Of a stretch of 35,015 nucleotides of DNA, positions 25,654 through 32,964 are shown in pieces; within the stretch, counting starts at the first letter, position 1, and each line of letters starts with the position of its first letter. The notes beneath the pieces were generated by a model. The model searched no databases. It worked only from the letters and a program-made list of their open reading frames with translations, and was not told where the DNA came from. Made by a program: the position numbers and the translations under genes. The stretch covers positions 1 through 35,015 of the forward strand of contig JAIYDW010000063.1 in the NCBI GenBank assembly GCA_027487315.1, written 5' to 3'. The stretch comes from Verrucomicrobiaceae bacterium (GTDB lineage Bacteria > Verrucomicrobiota > Verrucomicrobiia > Verrucomicrobiales > Verrucomicrobiaceae).

Positions 25654-26502
25654 TCAACGGGTTTGTTTGAAATGCTGCTCCACTTCCTGGAGCAGCTTGG
25701 CGTTTCCGGCGAGCAAACGCAGCAACTGTCGCTCCAGGGTTGCGGCGCGGATCTTGTCGCCGGCTGTCTTCAGGGCGGTGATGTGGCCTAGAAGTTCGCT
25801 TTGCTGAACGGTGAGGCCGGTGATTGCTGAAGCTGGAGAGACGGGGGCGCCCTCGCGTTCACCGCCGAAGATGTTTTCGAGCTCGATGAGCCATGCCTCT
25901 TGTCCATCGCTACCGAAGACGGCCCAGACGGTTTTGCCCTGAAGCTGCGCTTCGATCACGCGATCTCCGGCGACGGTGCCGGTCATTTTTTCGATCTTCC
26001 AGCTTTGATCGGGCTGCTGCACGGCGAGTTCGAGCTGAGTGCCGCTCCAGCGGAGTTGAGTGGCATGGAGGCCGCGCTCATCTTTGACGAGTTGGTAGGC
26101 CACACCGGTGACATCGTCCGGAAAGCGCTGCACCGGACGTGGGGCCTTGCCCTCTCCAAGTTCGAAGACGAGTTCGGTCGAGACGGTGCAGGGTGTGATG
26201 AAGCGAAGGCCCGCATCGAAGAAATACCAGCCGGTGTTGTTTCCGGTGAAATCCAGCCGCACGATGCCCACATCGATGAAGGACGTGTCGTAGGCCGTGC
26301 CCTCCCGACCGTTTTGACCGACCGGATGCATCGCTTCCCCATCAAAGCGGAGCTTCTTGAGGCTGTTCGTTCCGAGAAGGTTCCACGTGATGCCTTCCAG
26401 TTTTTCCGCGAAGGCCATGATGGCAGGTGTTGGCTCATCCACAGCGCGTGCTGGCGACAAACCTGCAAGAAAAAGCGGGAACAGAACGAGCAGGCGTTTC
26501 AT
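25654..26502 (-). CDS. Secreted protein of unknown function
   Basis: A 282-residue exported protein; the ATG at 26502 gives a signal peptide ending near ARA (about residue 20), whereas the longer reading to 26574 would bury it. The middle (about 25-200) is rich in beta-like segments and aromatic residues (for example GWYFFDAGLRF and AVFGSDGQ). The last 70 residues are helical (for example LLGHITALKTAGD and LERQLLRLL), possibly a coiled coil. I recognise no family. It is divergent from the small membrane protein gene to the right and is preceded on its own strand only by intergenic DNA. Confidence 0.75.
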   Translation of the reverse strand: MKRLLVLFPLFLAGLSPARAVDEPTPAIMAFAEKLEGITWNLLGTNSLKKLRFDGEAMHPVGQNGREGTAYDTSFIDVGIVRLDFTGNNTGWYFFDAGLRFITPCTVSTELVFELGEGKAPRPVQRFPDDVTGVAYQLVKDERGLHATQLRWSGTQLELAVQQPDQSWKIEKMTGTVAGDRVIEAQLQGKTVWAVFGSDGQEAWLIELENIFGGEREGAPVSPASAITGLTVQQSELLGHITALKTAGDKIRAATLERQLLRLLAGNAKLLQEVEQHFKQTR

Positions 26503-26729
26503 GGCTGTCGGGAAAGTGCGTTGAAGAGACTTGGGGGAGAGATGAAAAGGACAGCCTTCAGGACGCCATTTCAATGGTAATGCGTCTGGTTGTTCTCTTT
26601 GGTAGGCCGCGATTTTTTCGCTTAAAGGCGCTTAAAGGGACAGACACTTCGTCCACCATGGCTTGAATCTATTTGAGAAGTAGTTAGGTTCGCGGGCTCC
26701 GCTTGAACGCATGTCGGGAGTACATCCTC

Positions 26730-27296
26730 ATGAAGCCTGAGTCATTTCCGAGCCTTGAATCGCTTTGCGGACAGTTGCGAATGAATGGCAAGTTGGTGGT
26801 GGAGCGAACCGTCAACCGAGTCACCTTGAGGGTGCGCTACTACCCTTTTTGGACGGCGCTATGGTGTTATGGTCTTATGGGATCAATCGGTTATTTTGTC
26901 ACCAGCCATTCCAGCGACCGTGAATTCAATCAGATGTTTGTTTTTGGTGGCCCCATCCTTGCAACCCTATTTGTCGTCATCGCTTGGCACCTTGACCGCC
27001 AACCTCCCTTGTTGGTGCATGAAACTGGCACCGACCACCTGACTGTCCCTCGATTGAATGCCCAAGTGCCAACATCCGTGAAGAGCCCCATCGGATTCGG
27101 TGAACTCTTCATTCGGCGAGTTAACTCGCGGACGACAGCCCGAGCACTCTACGTCACATGGTCCACACCCCAACAGGCGGTTCCCGTTTTTGTGCATCAT
27201 GTTCCGGGTCAGATGGCGAAAACTCTCACAGAGTTTGCCTCCATCACCGGCCTGAAAAGCTTCCAATTACCCACAGCTTCACTCGATCTGGAGTAG
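26730..27296 (+). CDS. Small membrane protein, unknown function
   Basis: A 188-residue protein with two closely spaced hydrophobic segments (about 40-58 and 67-85) that could form a membrane hairpin, followed by a soluble part of about 100 residues. I recognise no family. The ATG at 26730 is used because the longer reading begins with TTG at 26703. It is divergent from the secreted protein on its left and convergent with the esterase on its right. Base composition is a little lower in GC than the genes at the left end of the window. Confidence 0.65.
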   Translation: MKPESFPSLESLCGQLRMNGKLVVERTVNRVTLRVRYYPFWTALWCYGLMGSIGYFVTSHSSDREFNQMFVFGGPILATLFVVIAWHLDRQPPLLVHETGTDHLTVPRLNAQVPTSVKSPIGFGELFIRRVNSRTTARALYVTWSTPQQAVPVFVHHVPGQMAKTLTEFASITGLKSFQLPTASLDLE

Positions 27297-27500
27297 CTTG
27301 CAGCTAGGGACTTGCGTTTGCGGGTGCTGAGCGGGGCAAATGAAGGTGCAATGATGAATGTTGAACCAATGCCCCGAATGGAGAGCCATGGAGGGACAGT
27401 TACTTTGTTCATCCGAAGGTGTATTTTGGCATCGGGTTTTTGCCCGGCTAAAGGTGCACGGTGGCGGCTCAGGCGGAGCGCGTGGGATCAATCGGCCCAT

Positions 27501-28340
27501 TCACCACATCGTCTTCCGCAGCCATTCGATGAGCTTGGATTTATAGGTCGTGTCCCCTTTTTCCCAAGTCACCATACCGTGACCGGCGCCTTGCACGAGG
27601 AGGAGGTCGCAGGGTGTGCCAACGGCTCGAAGTTTGGTTTGGAACTGTCTTGATTGCTCGACGGCGACGCGGGTGTCGCCGGTGCCATGCACCAGGAGGA
27701 AAGGCGGCAATCCAGCGACAATGTGTGTGCTAGGTGAGGCCTCGCGGATCACTTTCATCGCAGCGTCGTCCATGGTCGTGATGCCAAACAACGCGGTGGC
27801 CCAGGCGGGTGTGCGGAGGTTGCTGCGGGCCTGGAGTTCGAGGTCGTTCGGCGAGTAAAATGCCACCACGGCGGCCACGCGAATGTCGGCTTGGGCCCGA
27901 ACGGTGGCCAGCGACACGAGATGCCCGCCGGCGGATTCGCCGATGAGGGCGATGCGCTTTGGATCGATGTTGTAGTCAGTGGCGTGTGCTTTGACTGAGC
28001 GGATGGCCGTTTCCACATCCTCCACACAGGCGGGGTAGCGATGTTTCGGCGCGAGTCGGTAGTTGATGGAAATCCACGCGAAGCCTGCCTCGCTGAGCGG
28101 AGTGAGGAGCGTGCGGAAGTTGTTGTGCTTGTCGCCCTGCACCCAGCCGCCGCCGTGGACGAGGATACACACAGGAAAGGGTCCCCTGCCCTCCGGCGTG
28201 AAGGCATCCAGCAGCAGCTTTTCGCCTGCAGCCTCACCATACACGACATCAGTCTTCAGATCGGCTCGCGCGGTGATCGCGAGCAGGCCGACAAAGAAGG
28301 CAATGAGCAGGGCGAGCTGATGGGGAGGCTTCGGTGGCAT
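27501..28340 (-). CDS. Secreted alpha/beta hydrolase (BD-FAE/esterase-like)
   Basis: A 279-residue esterase of the alpha/beta-hydrolase fold with a signal peptide (about 1-26). HGGGW (about 62-66) forms the oxyanion hole, GESAGG (about 134-139) gives nucleophile Ser136, Asp222 in GTGDTRV is the likely acid and His254 in GAGHGM the base. The ISINYRLAP and DPKRIALIG segments are typical of the hormone-sensitive-lipase and BD-FAE groups. It lies 77 bp downstream of a sulfatase gene on the same strand, so cotranscription is likely. It resembles the esterase at 12336-13274 in both fold type and neighbourhood. The pair suggests removal of sulfate and acyl groups from a polysaccharide; the substrate is unknown. 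Confidence 0.88.
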   Translation of the reverse strand: MPPKPPHQLALLIAFFVGLLAITARADLKTDVVYGEAAGEKLLLDAFTPEGRGPFPVCILVHGGGWVQGDKHNNFRTLLTPLSEAGFAWISINYRLAPKHRYPACVEDVETAIRSVKAHATDYNIDPKRIALIGESAGGHLVSLATVRAQADIRVAAVVAFYSPNDLELQARSNLRTPAWATALFGITTMDDAAMKVIREASPSTHIVAGLPPFLLVHGTGDTRVAVEQSRQFQTKLRAVGTPCDLLLVQGAGHGMVTWEKGDTTYKSKLIEWLRKTMW

Positions 28341-28417
28341 GAGAAAAGGCGTGTGGGTTTAACTTCGACAGGCTGGCTGCCTTGCGGAGACAGCGTGTTG
28401 GTGGTGCTAGCCGTGCC

Positions 28418-29824
28418 TTACGGCTTCTTGTAAGGCGCTCGCTTTACCTCCTCGACGACGGGAACCTCCTTGTTCATCGCGGCGTAAGCGGCTTGGAGGC
28501 GCTTGACCTCATCGGGATGCTTTGATGCCACATCGACTTGCTCGCCCGGATCAGCTTGAAGGTCGAAAAGGAGGCCTGCGGCCCCTTCGACGCCTGTTTT
28601 GAGTCCAGGGGGAGCGTCGAGGTTGTATTGTTCGAAGGGGGCGAGAATGGTGACGCCATCAGGAAGGCGTGGATCGAGCCATTTGCCATCCGCACCGGGT
28701 TTGAAATTCATTTCGCGGGAGGGAAGCAGGTGAAGCTTCCAGCGGGCATCGCGGATGGTGACGAGTTTGGGTCCTTGATGACCGAAAACGAACTCGTGGG
28801 GTGATTTGCCATCGCCTGCGAGGACCGGCATCAGATCACGACCATCCAGCACGCGGTTATCGGGCATCTTCGCGCCAGAGGCGGCGAGCACGGTGGCGAA
28901 AAGATCCATCATGATGGTGAGTTCGTTGTTCACTCGGCCTGCTGGAATCTTGCCAGGCCAGCGAGCGATCATCGGCACGCGGTAGCCACCTTCCCAGCTT
29001 GTGCCTTTCATGCCGCGAAGCCCGCCGCAACTGCCACCAAACCACGCGCCGTTGTCACTGCTGAAGAGCACCAGCGTGTTTTCATCGACGCCGTTTTGCT
29101 TCAACGCATCCAGCACCGCCCCCACGCTGTCATCGAGATCCGCCAGTGCGGCGCCATAGAGCCCACCGGAGGCCTTGAGGTAGTGCTTCTCTGATGCTGC
29201 GAGGGGTTTGTGCGGCATCGCTTCGGCGAAGTAGAGGAAGAAAGGCTTCTTGGCATTGCGTTGGATGAAATCGGTGGCGCGTTTTGCATAGCGCGTGGTC
29301 AGCGTGGCCTGCACGACGGGATACTCGGCCACTTCGGTGCCTTCAAGGACCTGCACAGGGCGCATGTCATTCGAGTAAGGGATGCCGAAGTAGTCATCGA
29401 AACCTCGATCGGTGGGAAGTGAGCCGGCTTGGTGGCCCAGGTGCCACTTGCCCACCATGCCTGTGGCATAACCCGCTGACTTCAGGACCTGAGCGAGAGT
29501 GACTTCGCTCCTTGGCAGCGACAGCGCATCCGCCTCGGGACCGCCATCGGGTGCGGGATTCTGCGTCATGCCGCAGCGGAAAGGATAGCGCCCGGTCAAG
29601 AGCGACGCCCGCGTGGGAGCGCAGAAGGGCGCAGGTGTGTTGAACTGCGTCATCTTCACGCCCTCTGCAGCCATTTGATCTATGCGTGGGGTTTTGAACT
29701 TCGGATGCCCGTAGCAGCCGAGATCGCCGAAACCGAGGTCGTCCGCCAGAATGATGACAACATTGGGCGGCGCGGCGAGCAGCAGTGGAACAAAGACGAA
29801 GAGGGCAAAAACGAGGACTTTCAT
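28418..29824 (-). CDS. Secreted arylsulfatase family enzyme
   Basis: A 468-residue type I sulfatase with a signal peptide of about 18 residues. The catalytic motif CAPTRASLLTGR has Cys68 as the formylglycine precursor. Metal ligands Asp28 and Asp29 lie in IILADDLGFGDLG, and FSSDNGAW (about residue 255) provides the other half of the calcium site. KWHLGH near residue 125 carries the conserved lysine and histidine. The whole matches arylsulfatase A/GALNS-like bacterial enzymes rather than the iduronate-sulfatase-like enzyme at 15033-16547. It requires a formylglycine-generating enzyme, which is not in this window. The esterase gene follows 77 bp downstream. Confidence 0.93.
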   Translation of the reverse strand: MKVLVFALFVFVPLLLAAPPNVVIILADDLGFGDLGCYGHPKFKTPRIDQMAAEGVKMTQFNTPAPFCAPTRASLLTGRYPFRCGMTQNPAPDGGPEADALSLPRSEVTLAQVLKSAGYATGMVGKWHLGHQAGSLPTDRGFDDYFGIPYSNDMRPVQVLEGTEVAEYPVVQATLTTRYAKRATDFIQRNAKKPFFLYFAEAMPHKPLAASEKHYLKASGGLYGAALADLDDSVGAVLDALKQNGVDENTLVLFSSDNGAWFGGSCGGLRGMKGTSWEGGYRVPMIARWPGKIPAGRVNNELTIMMDLFATVLAASGAKMPDNRVLDGRDLMPVLAGDGKSPHEFVFGHQGPKLVTIRDARWKLHLLPSREMNFKPGADGKWLDPRLPDGVTILAPFEQYNLDAPPGLKTGVEGAAGLLFDLQADPGEQVDVASKHPDEVKRLQAAYAAMNKEVPVVEEVKRAPYKKP

Positions 29825-30501
29825 GCGTGCAGGGGAACGTCAGGCAAACCTCCACTTTGCATCGCCATGCCGTTCCTTTGCTTTCTTTTGTCGAGCTCAC
29901 CCAGGCGGCGGGGCGACACAACGACCGCTAGGAAATGGCTTTTGAGGGGGTCGGTTCGAGTTTGACGAGGGGAGTTTGAAGGCCGAGGCGAGAGGCATGA
30001 CGCGTCAATTTGCTTTATCTGCTATCTTTTTCTTGGCGTCTTTTTTGATCCTTCATGCGGAGACAGATGTGCTGGGGAGTTTTTGGAGCAGAACGCGCCG
30101 ATGCTCTGGAGGCTTAGCCCGGGGAACCTCGGTCGCCTTTTGTTGACGCAATCGCCTGATCCTCAAAAAGTTGGAGTGGACCGAGGCCATTCCTGTCGAA
30201 TGGCTAACACCGAAAATGCCTGGCATCTTTTTCCCGCCAGCTTGCATCCGGGGCCGAGCCGCTCTCTGAGGATCCCTTCTTCGGGGTCGATGATAGCGAG
30301 CTTTAAGCGGCTAATTTCGACCCATTACGGGGATGCCCGTCGGCAGAAAGGAGTGCTCTGATTCTGTATTCACTTCCTCATTGAGCGAAACGACACGACT
30401 TTGTTCCGACGACATTTTGTCAGCCAGTTGCAGCCTAGCCCCGTTTCCTCGGGTAAAATACGGGGAATGCTAATTCGGTGTGCAGCAAGATGGGGGAATT
30501 A
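29825..30501. other. 677-bp stretch without an intact gene
   Basis: Between the sulfatase and the outer-membrane protein gene there is no convincing intact gene. It contains a possible decayed secreted-protein gene (29998-30330, listed separately) and a hairpin-forming segment, CCCCGT at 30439-30444 with ACGGGG at 30460-30465, which has no T run. No RNA gene or promoter was clear. GC content drops in this stretch, marking the left edge of the lower-GC segment. Confidence 0.6.
29998..30330 (+). pseudogene. Possible decayed secreted-protein gene
   Basis: An ATG at 29998 opens a good signal-peptide-like segment (about residues 1-22, hydrophobic run FALSAIFFLASFLIL). The frame reaches a TGA at about residue 52. 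Past that stop the same frame continues with protein-like sequence (LEWTEAIPVEW, TPKMPGIFF) to another TGA. Beyond that, a different frame reads AEPLSEDPFFGVDDSEL. This pattern fits a gene broken by one stop and at least one frameshift. No family is recognised and the signal may be coincidence, so this is a low-confidence call. Confidence 0.3.
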
Positions 30502-31893
30502 TTAATAGCGAATTTCGACACCGATGGTGAACAGGTCGATGGCTTGGTCGGCCACTGGGGTTTCGCCCTTCTGATATTCTGCGGTGATTCCAGCATAGTC
30601 GTTGAGCCAAACAGAAAGGGATGCCTTCAAGTAATCGGAATAACCACCTTGGCCGGAGAAGGTGTCCATAAAACGATGTGAGAAAGAGAGAATGATGGGC
30701 AGTTTTTTCGCGCTATAGTCGTAAAGTCCAATGTCGAAGGCGGTTTCCACGCCGTACCGAGTCCAGTCATCATTTAACTGCCTCTGTGTAAACGGACTCG
30801 TTTGGCGGACTTCGCTGTAATCCAGGAGTCCGGTTGCACGGATCCTCCAATCGAGGTTTCGGTTTCCGATCGTTGCAAGGGGCCTGAAGTTACCAATCTG
30901 GCCCAGCCAACTGTCTCCGCGATATTCGAACCCGGCGGTGATGCCCATGATCTGTGCGTCAAAATGAGAATCGGTGTGCAAATAGGGTTCCAGTTGCGAA
31001 ATGATCTGTCCGCGTTTCGGCATCCAATCTTGCTGAATCACTGCCGCTATAGGTAGGCCGAATCGCAGTTCATCCACACTTGCCTGCCCGATTTTCTGAG
31101 GGTTTTCGTTCTTCCAGGATGTGGCAAAGCCAGCGTGCAATAGGAGGGAATCTGTTGGATTGGGCTCATAGATGCCATGGAAAGGCCAGATCAGAGCACC
31201 TTCCGTGCTCCATGCTCCATTCCCCCCGAGCAAATAATTGTTCGAGTAACCGATACGAGCCCCTTTGATGGACGTGAGGCTCTGGGTGTCCTGCCCATTT
31301 TCCATTTCTACCCAAGTGTCCATGATCGGCCACGTCGAGCGTCGGAGGCGCAAAGGTCCCCAGCTCTGTGTCGAACGGGGAATGGCCGATATAGATCCGT
31401 CTGAAGGCAGAGTTTCGGTATACGCTTTCTCTTCCTTCATCACACTGCCGGGGGTGCCTGCAAATTTTTTCAGATAGGAACCTGTCTCCGATTTGTACTC
31501 CACAATTTTTTGCACAATTGGCGCGGTAACCATCGGGATTTTCTGCCACTTCTCTTTCTGTTCATATTTTTGCAAAGGACTTGGGTTCACGGGCAATGCA
31601 CTCTCCAATTCTTCCACCGTGTAAGGTGCTTCATGGCCTGTCCGGCGGCTCAAGAACCACAAATGTTCTTCGACAGCGAGAGCCTTGCTGTCGAATGTTG
31701 GTTGTCCGAATTTCGGCGCGATCTTGCTCAAGGGAACATCAAAACGGTAGACCAAATACTCGACTGTTTCCTCATAGGTGAGACTCAAACCTTGGCGGGC
31801 AAAGTCTTTTGCCTTGAAGGTTTCGTCCGCGAGAGAAGTCCCGATAACTGCGAGGAAAATGCTAGAGCGAATAAAAAGTTGAGAACTAGACAT
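30502..31893 (-). CDS. Predicted outer-membrane beta-barrel protein
   Basis: A 463-residue exported protein with a signal peptide of about 22 residues (MSSSQLFIRSSIFLAVIG as its core). The N-terminal part (about 25-160) is mixed helical with YEETVEYLVYRF and EEHLWFLSRR. From about 200 the sequence alternates polar and aromatic/hydrophobic residues (for example AQIMGITAGFEYRG and ASLSVWLNDYAGITAEY) and ends in FTIGVEIRY, with a C-terminal aromatic residue as in outer-membrane barrels. No specific transporter or porin family is recognised. It starts 29 bp after the gene for a small lysine-tailed protein on the same strand. GC content is lower than in the left half of the window. Confidence 0.72.
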   Translation of the reverse strand: MSSSQLFIRSSIFLAVIGTSLADETFKAKDFARQGLSLTYEETVEYLVYRFDVPLSKIAPKFGQPTFDSKALAVEEHLWFLSRRTGHEAPYTVEELESALPVNPSPLQKYEQKEKWQKIPMVTAPIVQKIVEYKSETGSYLKKFAGTPGSVMKEEKAYTETLPSDGSISAIPRSTQSWGPLRLRRSTWPIMDTWVEMENGQDTQSLTSIKGARIGYSNNYLLGGNGAWSTEGALIWPFHGIYEPNPTDSLLLHAGFATSWKNENPQKIGQASVDELRFGLPIAAVIQQDWMPKRGQIISQLEPYLHTDSHFDAQIMGITAGFEYRGDSWLGQIGNFRPLATIGNRNLDWRIRATGLLDYSEVRQTSPFTQRQLNDDWTRYGVETAFDIGLYDYSAKKLPIILSFSHRFMDTFSGQGGYSDYLKASLSVWLNDYAGITAEYQKGETPVADQAIDLFTIGVEIRY

Positions 31894-31921
31894 GGGGTAA
31901 AGTAGTTGTTGAGATTCCCAT

Positions 31922-32377
31922 TTAGTTTGGGGGACTCTTGTGCCAGGTGAGAATGGAAATCCAGATCGCTGTTGTAAACATACTGAAGGTATTCGCCGCG
32001 CTGAGTGCCGACACAGACACCTGTGATTCTACATCGTTGAAATAGCGACCATTGATTAATCCACGCATTGCTTGTCGAACTTGAGGACCAAACATGTGAG
32101 GAGGAAATTGGGTAGTTGGCGTGTTTGGGGGCTGGAGAGGATCGAATCCCACTTCCCAAATGATCATGGCGTGCGCACGATCTCGAACATCGTTTTTTGT
32201 GACCACGATATTTCCATTCGTGCCGATGTGACTTGTTTGATGTTTCAAAACGGCGATTTGTTCCGGTGTTCCCGTAAGAACGTTATTTGGAAGAACGCCA
32301 GCAGCCTTTTTCGCGACAGCCTTTTTCGCGACAGCCTTTTTTGCGACAGCCTTTTTTGCGACAGCTTTTTTTGCCAT
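31922..32377 (-). CDS. Small protein with histone-H1-like KAVAK tail
   Basis: A 151-residue protein whose first 27 residues are five copies of the pentapeptide AKKAV, a strongly basic, alanine-rich tail of the kind found in histone-H1-like and other nucleic-acid-binding proteins. The other 120 residues carry no family I recognise; they include TPEQIAVLKHQ and a hydrophobic last segment (about 130-147, with FTTAIWISILTW) that could insert into a membrane. The ATG at 32377 starts exactly at the tail; an upstream start at 32446 would add 23 residues. The outer-membrane protein gene follows after 28 bp. Nucleic-acid or anionic-surface binding by the tail is inferred from composition only. Confidence 0.7.
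   Translation of the reverse strand: MAKKAVAKKAVAKKAVAKKAVAKKAAGVLPNNVLTGTPEQIAVLKHQTSHIGTNGNIVVTKNDVRDRAHAMIIWEVGFDPLQPPNTPTTQFPPHMFGPQVRQAMRGLINGRYFNDVESQVSVSALSAANTFSMFTTAIWISILTWHKSPPN
32299..32376 (-). repeat. 15-bp tandem repeats encoding AKKAV
   Basis: Five 15-bp units make up the start of the lysine-tailed gene. On the plus strand each reads as GCGACAGCC followed by a T-rich run. The copies are almost identical, so copy number could change by slippage, altering tail length in whole five-residue steps without loss of frame. Confidence 0.85.
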
Positions 32378-32446
32378 AGTATTTTGGGGTTTATTTTTGA
32401 AAGGTATTATGGATGATTTACTTTGTTTTGGGCGGTTCAAGCTCAT

Positions 32447-32964
32447 TAGGCGAAGAACGGTTCTTCAGTTGGTACTGCATTATGTTAGACGGCGGTCTTT
32501 CGAGCAGCCGGACGAACATCTCGACAAGCAATTCAAGAAAATTTTGGGGCGAACAAGTCTTCTTGGCCTTTAGAACGAGTGTGAGGGAGTTAGAGAAATG
32601 ATGAAGAGCATCGGCGTGCTGCTAGCCTGCTGTAATAATGGAAGTCCAACTCGCATGGGCACAAGTTTCCTGTCCGCAGAGCCATTCTTCAGAGCTAATG
32701 TGCAGATGCCATGAGTCAATTCGCACGACGTCAGAAGGTGCGGTTGAACGTCCATCAAACCTGAGTGCTGGAGTTTCCCAGTGCTGTGAGGGCGTTTCTA
32801 AACTCAAAGCTTCGAGCATGGCCCTAAAAAGTTACTTAAATGATCGATTAGTCAATATTTTTTGGGCGAATTTTGGGTATTCCTCGATTCACATGGGCTT
32901 ACCGCAGATTTTATCGATACGTACTGCCAGGAGAACGCAAAATGGGCTCCACCGGACACGGGTT
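32447..32964. other. 518-bp stretch without a supported gene
   Basis: Between the lysine-tailed gene and the end of the ATPase-TOPRIM gene there is no convincing gene. It holds the 15-bp palindrome and one short minus-strand open frame, 32622-32819 (65 residues, with HWETPALRFDG and RIDSWHLHISS), that has no recognised family or ribosome-binding site. It may be a decayed gene or a cryptic small protein. The stretch is AT-rich compared with the left half of the window. Confidence 0.55.
32452..32466. promoter_or_regulatory. 15-bp palindrome upstream of the lysine-tailed gene
   Basis: GAAGAAC and GTTCTTC form a perfect inverted repeat around one base, 75 bp upstream of the ATG at 32377. The size and symmetry suit a dimeric repressor site. 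No promoter boxes were clearly identified beside it. Confidence 0.35.

Noticed and set aside
32484-32490. Integron attC-like core GTTAGAC
   Set aside because: Only one core-like heptamer is present; no matching opposite core, stem-loop or integrase was found.
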